Assembly: GCA_018268375.1 (NCBI GenBank)
Contig: JAFDWS010000003.1
Coordinates: 124,001 to 188,000 of the forward strand
Length of the DNA: 64,000 nt
Direction of reading: 5' to 3'
Source of the DNA: Armatimonadota bacterium
Lineage (GTDB): Bacteria > Armatimonadota > Fimbriimonadia > Fimbriimonadales > Fimbriimonadaceae
Below the pieces are notes generated by a model, which did not search any database, had not been told where the DNA came from, and saw nothing but the letters and a program-made list of their open reading frames with translations. Position 1 is the stretch's first letter; each line of letters begins with the position of its first letter. The position numbers and the translations under genes were made by a program. Below are positions 40,981 to 49,668 of this stretch, in pieces.

Positions 40981-42719
40981 GCGCTCAGCGTGGGGTTGGC
41001 AACCACAAAAACCTTGTGGCCCTGCACAGGGTCTTTGAGCTCAGTGAACTCCTCTTCGGGGAGTTGCACGGTAGCTTCGGCTGTCACGAGAATGCCGCCC
41101 ACAGGCGCGCGGGTTTGGACGTGGGCCGCGATGTCGATGACCTGGGTGAACTGAACGTCGTTAACCTCGCCCTGGACCTCGTCGCAATGAATGCCGACCC
41201 GTACACGGAAGGGCGAATCCAACCTGTTGACCCTCGAATTGAACCAAGCGATCCTGGTCTGGGCATCGCGCGCGGCGTTGAGCGCATCTTCGCTGTCACA
41301 AAATGTGGCGATCGCCCCATCCCCGGCGGTGGAGACGATGTGTCCACCTGATTGCTCGCAGACTTCGGTCAGGAATTTCTGGAACTCGCGAAAACTCCAT
41401 TCGACCTTGAGCCTGTCCTGCCCTTCCTTCATCAGAGTGCTCTGGGCGACGTCGATGCTCACGACGCAACTCGCTCCGCTCGGGGCGTTAAGGCGACGCT
41501 CCAGGACGATCCTTTCGGCAAGGAGCGCGGCAGGATCGTTCTCGTCGAGTCTGCGTTCCCGCTTCGTGGCGTCTTCGATCCTCGCCCCGATGCCGGAGAG
41601 GAGCCCTGAGACCAAAAGGAGGAGTACAACCGGGGCCAGGTAAGGCAGTTGCAGCTGTTGCATGGCCAGGTCAGGGCCGAACATGCCGAGCCTGATGAAG
41701 TTGGTCGCCTCGAAACCGACGAACGCCAGTCCTTGGCTGAACAGAGCCTTGCGCACGCCGCCAGCCAAGAAACCGATGCCTAGGAAGCCTATGGCGGTGA
41801 CGATCACGCTCATGATTCGCAATGTCATGAGAACCGGATCCTGGTTGAGGTCAAAGTTCCGGAACACGTGGGCATACCCGCCCAGAACCAAGACGCGGAG
41901 GGCACCTAAGGCGAGGCCTCCAAGGAGGGCAGCCAAGGGCCAGCGGGGATCTTCCTGCGAACGGTCGATCCACGTTTTGAGTTGGCGCTGCGGCTTGAAG
42001 TCATCACGGCGCTCAAGTAGGTCTCTCACCACGAGGAGCCGTTCAAGCGCTTCCTGGCGGGTCATCCCGACCCTTGTCCGCGCCCTGCGCCCCATGGCGA
42101 CGTATCCGCCCACGAGGGCGGCCGCGCTGCCCAATCCGGCATAGAAGAAGCCAACGGTCAGCCCGAGGCTGACCAAGCGCCCTAAGCCCAAGTGGAGGGT
42201 CTCCAGCATGTACTTCGAACTGCCCAGGACGAACATTCCGGCCAAGATTGCCCCGGCGTACAAGGGGTAGCGCATCCTGCCGTGCCTGGCGAAGCAAGCC
42301 ATTTGAAGGGCAACGATCAGCCACAGGACGTTGTTGACTGCGTTCGAAACGGACACCGGTGCTAATCCTAGGGCAGGAATCTGAAGGAAGTAGGCGACGG
42401 CCACGCCCAGAAAGGCCGAAGCCAAAACAAAGACCATGGCGTTCCCTGAGGCAACAAGCCAGATGTCCTTGAGCTTTGCCAAGAACTGGTCAAAGGCACA
42501 GCTGATGGCTTTGAGAAAGGATTCGTAGCCCGTCCGTTGGGCAGACGGGGCGCCGAGCCCGTTCAACACGTGCCGTACAAGCTCGTGATCGAGTCCAAAC
42601 TTGTCCGCCAAGAACGGGGCGTCATCGTCACGAAAGTTCCGCTCGCGCCGGAGGAAGTCGACGAACGCGTCCACGTCCCGCAGTCTGCGGGCTTGCTCTT
42701 GTTCTTGGGTCAAAGCCAA
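40977..42719 (-). CDS. Membrane protein with C-terminal class III nucleotide cyclase domain (possibly degenerate)
   Basis: A 580-residue protein. A cytosolic N-terminus (about 1-90), some seven membrane helices between 90 and 380 with a basic cytosolic loop, then a class III cyclase homology domain from about 415. The first metal site is CVVSIDVAQSTLM and the second TAGDGAIATF, so both Asp are kept. The usual 'VN.AaR' motif reads VIDIAAHVQTRA: the transition-state Asn and Arg seem replaced by Asp and His. It may therefore be inactive or bind nucleotide only. Its stop overlaps lipB. Regulation by the membrane part is likely but the signal is unknown. Confidence 0.8.
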   Translation of the reverse strand: MALTQEQEQARRLRDVDAFVDFLRRERNFRDDDAPFLADKFGLDHELVRHVLNGLGAPSAQRTGYESFLKAISCAFDQFLAKLKDIWLVASGNAMVFVLASAFLGVAVAYFLQIPALGLAPVSVSNAVNNVLWLIVALQMACFARHGRMRYPLYAGAILAGMFVLGSSKYMLETLHLGLGRLVSLGLTVGFFYAGLGSAAALVGGYVAMGRRARTRVGMTRQEALERLLVVRDLLERRDDFKPQRQLKTWIDRSQEDPRWPLAALLGGLALGALRVLVLGGYAHVFRNFDLNQDPVLMTLRIMSVIVTAIGFLGIGFLAGGVRKALFSQGLAFVGFEATNFIRLGMFGPDLAMQQLQLPYLAPVVLLLLVSGLLSGIGARIEDATKRERRLDENDPAALLAERIVLERRLNAPSGASCVVSIDVAQSTLMKEGQDRLKVEWSFREFQKFLTEVCEQSGGHIVSTAGDGAIATFCDSEDALNAARDAQTRIAWFNSRVNRLDSPFRVRVGIHCDEVQGEVNDVQFTQVIDIAAHVQTRAPVGGILVTAEATVQLPEEEFTELKDPVQGHKVFVVANPTLSA

Positions 42720-42780
42720 AGCGGCACCCTAACGGGCTTATACGTTCACAGTGTGCGAGAGGTGCCGCCGGGTCCGGGGC

Positions 42781-43038
42781 CTACTCGCCGGACTCTGCCG
42801 ATTCAGGGGCTTCGGGCGCGTCCGTCTTCTTTGGCTTATCGGCCTTCTTGGGCTTTTCGGCCGTTGTTTCCTTCGCTGCCGCCTTCTTTGGGGCCTTGGC
42901 TTCGGCTGCCTTCACTGGTTTGGAAGCCGACGTCTTGGCCTTGCCGCCCTTGGACGACTTTGCTTCCAGGATCAACTCTTTGATCCGCTTTTCCTTCCGT
43001 CTTCGGCGGGTTCTCAGTTCCTTGTTTCGGACTCGCAT
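42781..43038 (-). CDS. Small basic Lys/Ala-rich protein overlapping the deacetylase gene
   Basis: An 85-residue protein beginning MRVRNKELRTRRRRKEKRIK, then a Lys/Ala/Pro-rich low-complexity tail (AKAPKKAAAKE, KPKKADKPKKTDAPE) and an acidic end. The tail resembles histone H1-like or ribosome-associated extensions, so nucleic acid binding is a guess. A good Shine-Dalgarno (GAGG, 6 nt) precedes the ATG at 43038, and codons are AAG- and GCC-rich like real genes here. The first 203 bp lie inside the 3' end of the deacetylase frame on the same strand in another frame. Of the two overlapping frames this one has the better codon use. Confidence 0.65.
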   Translation of the reverse strand: MRVRNKELRTRRRRKEKRIKELILEAKSSKGGKAKTSASKPVKAAEAKAPKKAAAKETTAEKPKKADKPKKTDAPEAPESAESGE

Positions 43039-44023
43039 ACTGTGCCTCGTTGAGCTTCGGGCGAGGATACCTTGTCGGTTCGACCAAGACATGGACGCCT
43101 GCCCCACTGCGCTGAACGATCCTGGGCCCGCCCGTCCTAACGGCGTTGGGATCGGCTGCGAGCTCGGACACGGTGACGAACTCGTACCCTTGAGACTTTA
43201 GGAACAGAATGATCTTCGGGAGGGCCTCGAGGGTGTTCGGCATCGGGTCGTGCATGATCACGATGCCACCTGGGCTCACGTACCGCAACACCTTTTGAGT
43301 GATAGCTTCCGGGCTGGGATTGCCCAGCACGGTGGTGAAGTCGCCAGCATCGCTCGTCCAAAGCACCATCGTCAAGTGCTGTTCCTTCACGACCCTCGCC
43401 ACGCGGTCGTCATATTCACCGCCCGGTGGTCGGAAGAAGGTCGGGCGCACGCCGGTGGCCTTCTCGATCGCGTCGGCACCACGCACGATCTCGCTCACGA
43501 TCTCCGAGTCGGTCAGGGCAGGAAGCCGCTCATGGGTGTACGTGTGGTTAGCAAGTTCGATCCCCTGGTCCGCCGCCGCTTTTGCCAAGTCAGGTTCGGC
43601 GTCCACGTTCCGGCCGATCATGAAAAAGGTCGCCTTCACCCCGTACGTCCGCAACACCTCGAGCAACTGGGAGGTGAACATCTTGTGGGGGCCATCGTCG
43701 AACGTGAGGGCAATCTTCTTGACCGCAGGGTTGCCTCTCACCAGCTTCCATGGCGGCTCCTTGGCGCTTGCCGCCGCTTTGGTCAACGGCGATTCGGGTT
43801 TCACGGCGTCGGGGGCGCTTGGCTCGACCGACACCATCGGCTCGACCTCGTCAAGGGCCTTGTCGACAACGTATTGTTCGACCGCTCTCTCGTTTGGCCC
43901 TGCGGGGGAGGGCCCGAGGGGCGGCCGGTAGACGATTGAGCCTTCAGCAAGCGGCAGACACCCGATGGCCGAGACCATCAGGGCAAGCACGGCCCCGTAA
44001 AACACCCTCCTGTCCAAAATCAA
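42836..44023 (-). CDS. Polysaccharide deacetylase lipoprotein
   Basis: A 395-residue NodB-type deacetylase. A lipobox is likely (VSAIGC, about residue 22). The catalytic domain (about 100-295) has KKIALTFDDGPH with the metal-binding Asp pair, LANHTYTHERLP with the His pair, FFRPPGGEYDDRV, TSDAGDF and VIMHDP. It removes acetyl groups from peptidoglycan or surface glycans outside the membrane. Translation begins at TTG 44023 or a nearby TTG/GTG, 4 nt after the aconitase stop. After residue 310 the frame continues about 80 residues through the small basic protein gene with unusual CAA-rich codons, so that tail is probably not an old functional domain. Confidence 0.88.
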   Translation of the reverse strand: MILDRRVFYGAVLALMVSAIGCLPLAEGSIVYRPPLGPSPAGPNERAVEQYVVDKALDEVEPMVSVEPSAPDAVKPESPLTKAAASAKEPPWKLVRGNPAVKKIALTFDDGPHKMFTSQLLEVLRTYGVKATFFMIGRNVDAEPDLAKAAADQGIELANHTYTHERLPALTDSEIVSEIVRGADAIEKATGVRPTFFRPPGGEYDDRVARVVKEQHLTMVLWTSDAGDFTTVLGNPSPEAITQKVLRYVSPGGIVIMHDPMPNTLEALPKIILFLKSQGYEFVTVSELAADPNAVRTGGPRIVQRSGAGVHVLVEPTRYPRPKLNEAQYASPKQGTENPPKTEGKADQRVDPGSKVVQGRQGQDVGFQTSEGSRSQGPKEGGSEGNNGRKAQEGR

Positions 44024-44027
44024 TTTC

Positions 44028-46718
44028 CTACGACTTGATCAACTGCCTCAATACGTACTGCAACACTCCACCGTGGCGGTAATAATCCGCCTCTGTCGGC
44101 GTGTCCAACCGGACGAGCACGTCAAAAGTTTTCGTGTTTCCGTTGGAGTCCGTCGCCGTCATTACCAGCGTCTTGCCGCCCGCAAACGAGCTTTGGAACG
44201 CCTGGCTCAAGCCCACAAGAGAGTACGTCTCCGCTCCTGTCAGGCCCAGACTGGCGGCATTATCACCCGATTTGAACTGTAAAGGCAACACACCCATGCC
44301 GATCAGGTTCGAACGGTGGATCCGCTCGAAGCTCTCAGCTAAAACAACCTTGGCTCCTAACAACATGGTTCCCTTGGCCGCCCAATCGCGGCTGGAACCA
44401 GTGCCGTACTCCTTGCCCGCTATGACGATCAAGCTCTCGCCAGCGGCCTCGTAGCGGGTGGAAGCGTCGAAGATCGTCGTGACTTCGCCGCCCGCAGGAT
44501 AAGTCGTGAACCCACCCTCGGTGCCCGGCGCCAGCTGGTTCCGGAGTCGAACGTTGGCGAAGGTTCCTCGAATCATGACCTCATGGTTGCCCCTTCGGCT
44601 GCCGTAACTGTTGAACAGGGCAGGAGCGACCCCCTTTGCGGTCAGGTATTCGCCTGCTGGCGAGTTGAGCTTGATCGAACCGGCCGGCGAGATGTGATCC
44701 GTGGTCACGCTGTCACCCAGCAGAGCGAGGACTTTCAGTCCACACAGGTCGTTGACGGCAGTTGGAGCCTCCTTTGGCATCCCCTCAAAGTACGGGGCGC
44801 GGCGAACGTAGGTGCTCGACTCTGACCACTCGTAGCGCTGGCCCCCGGTCACCTCGATCTCCTTCCATTGGTCGTCACCATCGAAGACCCCCGCATAGGA
44901 GCGTGTGAACATCTCCCTCGTGATGTGGCCGTGAACCATGTCCGAGATCTCCTGTTGGGTTGGCCAGACATCGCGCAAATAGACCGTGCTGCCGTCCTTC
45001 GCCGTCCCAATCGGATCGTTTAAGAGGTCGACGTCGATGCTGCCCACCAACGAGTAAGCGACGACAAGCGGTGGCGACATAAGGTAGTTGGCTTTGACTG
45101 CCTGCTGGACTCGCCCCTCGAAATTGCGATTGCCGCTGAGCACGCTGACGACTGTCAGGTCTTGGTCCTCGACCGCCTTCGCGACGTCGGGAGGCAGGGG
45201 GCCGGAATTGCCGATGCAAGTTGTGCAGCCATATCCAACCACGTTAAAGCCGATTGCTTCGAGGTCGTCCAATAACCCTGACTTGCGGAGGTACTCGGTG
45301 ACGACCCTTGAGCCGGGTGCCAAGCTGGTCTTCACCCAGGGCTTTGGCTTCAAGCCCAGCGCCCTCGCCTTTTGGGCGACCAGGCCTGCAGCCATCATCA
45401 CGCTGGGGTTGCTCGTGTTCGTACAGCTCGTGATCGCCGCGATCACTACAGAGCCATGAGTCAACTGATCAACTGCTGTCCGCTCCATGACGGCTGCTCC
45501 ACCACCGTCTGTCGCTCCGCCGCCGGATGGCTGCGAAGGTGGAAAGGCGGCAAAGAACGAATCTCGGGCTTTGCTCAGGGGCGAGCGGTCTTGTGGCCGC
45601 TTGGGCCCGGCGACGCTGGGTTCGACCTGCGACAAGTCGAGCTCCAAAGTGCTCGAATACTCAGCGTCGGGGCCGTGAGGGTCATGGAACATGCCCTGGT
45701 GCTTCATGTAAGCCTCAACGAGAGCAACCTGCTCTTCGGAGCGGCCACTTACCCTAAGGTAGCGGAGGGTCTCTTCGTCGACCGGGAAGATTCCACAAGT
45801 CGCACCATACTCGGGCGCCATGTTCGCGATCGTCGCGCGGTCGGCCAAGGGGAGCGTGGAAATCCCGGCGCCATAAAACTCGACGAACTTGCCGACGACT
45901 CCGTGCCTGCGGAGCATTTCCGTCACGGTCAACACGAGGTCCGTTGCCGTGGCCCCCTCTTTCAGCTTGCCCGTCAACTTGAACCCGACGACTTGCGGGA
46001 TGAGCATGGAGATCGGCTGACCGAGCATGGCCGCCTCTGCCTCGATGCCCCCGACGCCCCAACCAAGGACCCCCAGGCCATTGATCATCGTCGTGTGCGA
46101 GTCTGTCCCAACGAGGGTATCGGGATAGCAGAGATTGCCCGCCTCGAAGACCACGCGGCCCAGGTACTCCAAGTTCACTTGGTGGCAGATACCGGTGTTG
46201 GGAGGAACGACCTTAAAGTTGTCGAACGCGTGTTGCCCCCACTTCAAGAACGCGTACCTCTCGGCGTTCCTGTCGAACTCAAGGTCGAGATTGATCTGGA
46301 GCGCGGCGTCGCTCCCGTAGGCGTCGACCTGGACGCTGTGGTCGATGACGAGCTCGACCGGCTGGAGCGGGTTGACCTTTGCTGGGTCTCCGCCGAGTTC
46401 AGCCATGGCGTCTCGCATGCTGGCTAAGTCAACGACGCAAGGAACGCCCGTGAAGTCCTGCATCAGGACGCGGGCGGGGGTGAAAGCGATCTCCTTGTCC
46501 GGCGTTGCCGCGGGCTTCCAGGCCAAAAGGGCATCGATGTCCGCCTTACTGACTTTGACCCCGTCCTCTGTCCGCAGGAGGTTCTCAAGGAGGATGCGCA
46601 AGGAGTAGGGCAAGCGGCTGAGTTTGTGGCCCTGCCCTTCAAGTGCCTGGAAGCTGAAGATGGCTCGATCGCGACCGGCGAGGGAGACCATTGATCGAGT
46701 GCTGAAGCTGTCCGTCAC
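44028..46718 (-). CDS. acnA: Aconitate hydratase (AcnA/IRP type)
   Basis: TCA-cycle enzyme that isomerises citrate to isocitrate with a 4Fe-4S cluster. The 896 residues match the AcnA/IRP1 family. Cluster cysteines are in [15 protein letters not shown] and [13 protein letters not shown]; other marks are [45 protein letters not shown] and the C-terminal swivel with [10 protein letters not shown] and [19 protein letters not shown] variable insertion at about 375-405 (Pro/Ser/Gly-rich) is longer than usual. Divergent from pspA; the deacetylase follows in the same direction. Confidence 0.96.
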   Translation of the reverse strand: MTDSFSTRSMVSLAGRDRAIFSFQALEGQGHKLSRLPYSLRILLENLLRTEDGVKVSKADIDALLAWKPAATPDKEIAFTPARVLMQDFTGVPCVVDLASMRDAMAELGGDPAKVNPLQPVELVIDHSVQVDAYGSDAALQINLDLEFDRNAERYAFLKWGQHAFDNFKVVPPNTGICHQVNLEYLGRVVFEAGNLCYPDTLVGTDSHTTMINGLGVLGWGVGGIEAEAAMLGQPISMLIPQVVGFKLTGKLKEGATATDLVLTVTEMLRRHGVVGKFVEFYGAGISTLPLADRATIANMAPEYGATCGIFPVDEETLRYLRVSGRSEEQVALVEAYMKHQGMFHDPHGPDAEYSSTLELDLSQVEPSVAGPKRPQDRSPLSKARDSFFAAFPPSQPSGGGATDGGGAAVMERTAVDQLTHGSVVIAAITSCTNTSNPSVMMAAGLVAQKARALGLKPKPWVKTSLAPGSRVVTEYLRKSGLLDDLEAIGFNVVGYGCTTCIGNSGPLPPDVAKAVEDQDLTVVSVLSGNRNFEGRVQQAVKANYLMSPPLVVAYSLVGSIDVDLLNDPIGTAKDGSTVYLRDVWPTQQEISDMVHGHITREMFTRSYAGVFDGDDQWKEIEVTGGQRYEWSESSTYVRRAPYFEGMPKEAPTAVNDLCGLKVLALLGDSVTTDHISPAGSIKLNSPAGEYLTAKGVAPALFNSYGSRRGNHEVMIRGTFANVRLRNQLAPGTEGGFTTYPAGGEVTTIFDASTRYEAAGESLIVIAGKEYGTGSSRDWAAKGTMLLGAKVVLAESFERIHRSNLIGMGVLPLQFKSGDNAASLGLTGAETYSLVGLSQAFQSSFAGGKTLVMTATDSNGNTKTFDVLVRLDTPTEADYYRHGGVLQYVLRQLIKS

Positions 46719-46902
46719 GGTCTTAGAGTCCTTAGGTGTATTGTCGGCAGTCTACCTACGGCCTTTATTGGGTCTCGGGTTGGCGGCGACGGTAGTGGCG
46801 GACGGCCAAGAGTCCGATGCAGACTGGCCCGGCGCAACCCGCCCGCAGGGCCCGCGAGTATAATGATCCGTCGCCCCGAGGGGCGGGTTCAGGACATCGA
46901 CG

Positions 46903-47679
46903 ATGAAGCGCTTTTTCGCATGGCTCCGCGCGATCTTCAACCGCGGAATGGACAAGCTGGAAGATCCGGAGGTCATGCTGGACCAGGCCAGGCGGGACAT
47001 GACCCAGGCACTGGTCGCTAACCGCGAGAAGGCCGTTCAGGCTATCACCCAAAAGAACCGTCTCCAGCAGATGCTGGACGAGGCCACGCGAAAGGCGAAC
47101 CAGTTAGAGCAGCAAGCCGCCGCGGCCCTGAAGTCTGGCAATCGAGACCTTGCTCGCGGCTTCCTTCGTGAGAAGGCCACCAACGATGCGACGATCGAGA
47201 CCCTGAAGACCACGTTGGCTCAAGCTGTTGAGACCGTTGAGCAGGTCAAGGTCGCCATCAAGCGCCAAGAGGAAGAGGTCCGCAAGAAGACCGCGGAGGC
47301 GCTCGCCCTCAAGGCCCAGTGGAAGCAGTCCCAAATCCAGTCTTCGATCACCAAAGCCCTAGAGGGCCTGACCTTCGAGAACGAGTACGAAGGTTCATTC
47401 GCGGCAGCCAGGGACAAGATCGCCGACAAGCAAGCCGAGGCGGCTGCCCGCCAGGAGATGTTCTCCGGCAGTGTCCAGGGCAAGATGATGTCCATGGAGG
47501 ACCAAGCGATGGACATGGCTGCGGACGAGGAACTGAAGAAGCTCGAAGAGAAGCTTGGGCTCTCCACGCCCGTCGCGACAGCGACCGAGACGACTACCGC
47601 GGCAGCACCGCAAAGCGACGTCGAAGCCGAACTCGACGAACTCGAAAAGAGGCTTCAGCAGGGTCAGTCCGGCAGCTAG
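46903..47679 (+). CDS. pspA: PspA/IM30 family envelope-stress protein
   Basis: A 258-residue, almost wholly helical protein with long coiled coils, as in PspA/Vipp1. The start MKRFFAWLRAIFNRGMDKLEDPEVML matches the amphipathic membrane-binding helix and the conserved 'led Pe.ml' turn. The region of about 40-150 is heptad-rich. The C-terminal 40 residues after KLEEKLGLST are a Thr/Ala linker plus a final helix (VEAELDELEKRL), as in Vipp1-like proteins. It forms ESCRT-III-like rings that protect or remodel the inner membrane. No pspBC or pspF neighbours are seen. Convergent with the redoxin gene 13 bp downstream. Confidence 0.92.
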   Translation: MKRFFAWLRAIFNRGMDKLEDPEVMLDQARRDMTQALVANREKAVQAITQKNRLQQMLDEATRKANQLEQQAAAALKSGNRDLARGFLREKATNDATIETLKTTLAQAVETVEQVKVAIKRQEEEVRKKTAEALALKAQWKQSQIQSSITKALEGLTFENEYEGSFAAARDKIADKQAEAAARQEMFSGSVQGKMMSMEDQAMDMAADEELKKLEEKLGLSTPVATATETTTAAAPQSDVEAELDELEKRLQQGQSGS

Positions 47680-47692
47680 AGCGGCAGAGCCT

Positions 47693-48229
47693 TCAATAGT
47701 GGCATCCGAGCGTTTCAGAATCGGGGGCGGTCGTGGTGTCCGCCTTGACTTTCCGCCCCGATGCCTTCGAAACGATCGCGGCGATCCTGTTCATGCCCGA
47801 TTTGGAAAAGCCCTTGATTCTCTCCGTAACCTTGCCGTCTTTCACGACGAGGACTTCTGAGGAGTTCCTAACGCCGTTGGCAATGACCAGGCGTTTCTCA
47901 TAGTCCAGCAGGAAAGGAAAGGCGGGGCTGAACCGCTTGGCAAAGGCTCTGTAGTCTTGGTCGGTTCCGTTGATGACACCGAAAAACGCCAACTTGCGGC
48001 TCCCCTGGGCGGCGCGCCCAACCTGATTGTAGCTGGCAAACGACCGCTTGAGCAGCGAGCAATCGTGCTTGACAAAGTAGAGGACGAGCGTGCAGTTGTG
48101 GCTCAATGCACTGACCGTGTGCAGGTGCCCGTCGCTGCCCGAAAAGGCGATCTCGGGATCCTGGCCAACCCCAGCGACGGCAAGGGCGGCAAAGAGAAGG
48201 ATGGTCGCGATGGTTCGAATTTGTCTCAA
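47693..48229 (-). CDS. Secreted single-cysteine redoxin-like protein
   Basis: A 178-residue exported thioredoxin-fold protein. Signal peptide: IATILLFAALAVAGVGQ. The fold reads FSGSDGHLHTVSAL, LVLYFVKHDCSLLKRSFASY, AFFGVINGTDQDYRAFAKRF, FPFLLDYEKRL and SEVLVVKDGKVTERIKGF, which is the AhpC/TSA-redoxin order. The usual CxxC is reduced to a single Cys (HDCSLL), as in redoxin proteins with a 'DCP.aN' motif known from planctomycetes. Two further residues of note are the C-terminal Cys-His (LGCHY). A periplasmic redox role is probable, the partner unknown. Confidence 0.75.
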   Translation of the reverse strand: MRQIRTIATILLFAALAVAGVGQDPEIAFSGSDGHLHTVSALSHNCTLVLYFVKHDCSLLKRSFASYNQVGRAAQGSRKLAFFGVINGTDQDYRAFAKRFSPAFPFLLDYEKRLVIANGVRNSSEVLVVKDGKVTERIKGFSKSGMNRIAAIVSKASGRKVKADTTTAPDSETLGCHY

Positions 48230-48280
48230 GCTGGTTAAAGATGGACTGGCCGGGACGTCCCCCAGCCAGTCTCGGTGCGG

Positions 48281-49618
48281 TCAGACCTTGATCGGGGTCG
48301 AAACGAAGGTCTTGATGTCCTGAGGATCGTCCGCCGCAGGCTTGTAAGGACTAGCGTACGTGCCCGCTCCCGGGTTGTAGACGAACGCCTGGCCGGAGAC
48401 GGGGTCGACCACCCCTTCAACGCCACTGACGGGCTTGCCCTGCTTCTTTGCAAGAGCTTGCGTGATCGCGCTCACATAGGCGTTGTCCTGAGCCTCCAAC
48501 GTGTAAGCGCGCGGAGCCTGGGCGTTGTAATCGCTCGTGTAGATGTAAGCCGACAGATAGCCGATCGGATTGTCTACCGAGGCGATCTTTTCCTTTACCT
48601 TCGCGATCAGGGCCTTGTCTTTCATTTGAGAGGACGGCATATGGAAGATGTCCACGCCCCAGACCTCGGCGGCTTTCGCCTTGGCGCCAACCAAAACCTT
48701 CTTGCACTCTGGCCAGGGCCCCTTCATCGCTTCGCCGATCGCCATGACCTGGTCGGAGGACATCTTGGCGACGCCGTGGGCGTCCCACGGCTGCTTGTGA
48801 TCCTTGAGCACCTCGGCCACGAACTCCTCCGCCGCCTTCGGATCCTGATCGCCTTTGATGATGTTGGCGGCGACGCGCATCTGGCCGCGTGTCGCCGTGA
48901 TGTTGTAGATACCGTTCAGGACCTCGAACCGGAAGCCCCAAGCGATGTTGTCCATCATCACGGTCCGCATCGACCTCATGGCCTTGGCCTGGTCAAGGAT
49001 GCGTACGTGGTCTTCGGCCTTGAGAGCAGGGTTCTTCGCCATCTGCAGGGCTGCCTTGAGCACCCGTTCACGCACGACATGGAACCGAGCGCCACCTTCG
49101 ACATTTTGGGAGTCGCGGAGGCCGCTGTCCGTCCATTTGAGGGCTTGGACCATGGCATCGGCGGCACCTTTCGAGTCGCCTTCTTCCAAGAGACACCGGG
49201 CAAGCAGGGCTTCCCCGGTGATCCTACGGCCCGAATTCTGGGCACTGCCGCCCTTGAGCAAAGCAATATTGGTCGTGGCGGCGGCTTCAGCGCTGGCCGA
49301 CTCCGCCTTCTTGAGGAACTCGACGAGCGTGCGGCGCCGGGCCATCCCCGCACCTCCTTGCCAGGGCTGATTGGGCTCGCCAGCGTTGGCGAACTCGTCT
49401 TTCATCTTGTCGTCGCCGTAGGCGAGTTCGTCCGCCCCTAAGTGGGCAAGGAACGAGTCATTGTGGTTGGCGCCGAGCTCTGGCGCGACGATCTTCTCAA
49501 GCTCCGACACAGTAATTGTCGGGCCCGATTTTTTGGATGGGCGGATCCCCACCGGCTTGCCATCGTCGGGTGTGCACCCGGCAAGCAGCAAGGGTAATAA
49601 GAGCAGGTATTTACGCAT
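48281..49618 (-). CDS. Hypothetical lipoprotein, helical
   Basis: A 445-residue lipoprotein: MRKYLLLLPLLLAGC is a clean lipobox signal, with the ATG at 49618 chosen for it. The body is mostly alpha-helical with TPR-like stretches (GRRITGEALLARCLLEEGDSKGAADAMVQAL, VLKAALQMAKNPALKAEDHVRILDQAKAM), and ends in a small Pro/Tyr-rich region (GQAFVYNPGAGTYASPY). I recognise no named family and no catalytic motif. Divergent from uvrC, whose start lies 50 bp away. Envelope location is the only firm inference. Confidence 0.65.
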   Translation of the reverse strand: MRKYLLLLPLLLAGCTPDDGKPVGIRPSKKSGPTITVSELEKIVAPELGANHNDSFLAHLGADELAYGDDKMKDEFANAGEPNQPWQGGAGMARRRTLVEFLKKAESASAEAAATTNIALLKGGSAQNSGRRITGEALLARCLLEEGDSKGAADAMVQALKWTDSGLRDSQNVEGGARFHVVRERVLKAALQMAKNPALKAEDHVRILDQAKAMRSMRTVMMDNIAWGFRFEVLNGIYNITATRGQMRVAANIIKGDQDPKAAEEFVAEVLKDHKQPWDAHGVAKMSSDQVMAIGEAMKGPWPECKKVLVGAKAKAAEVWGVDIFHMPSSQMKDKALIAKVKEKIASVDNPIGYLSAYIYTSDYNAQAPRAYTLEAQDNAYVSAITQALAKKQGKPVSGVEGVVDPVSGQAFVYNPGAGTYASPYKPAADDPQDIKTFVSTPIKV

Positions 49619-49668
49619 GGCTATGATAGGGCTCTGAGTATAGAGCGGATGAGTCCGAGTAGAGTCAA

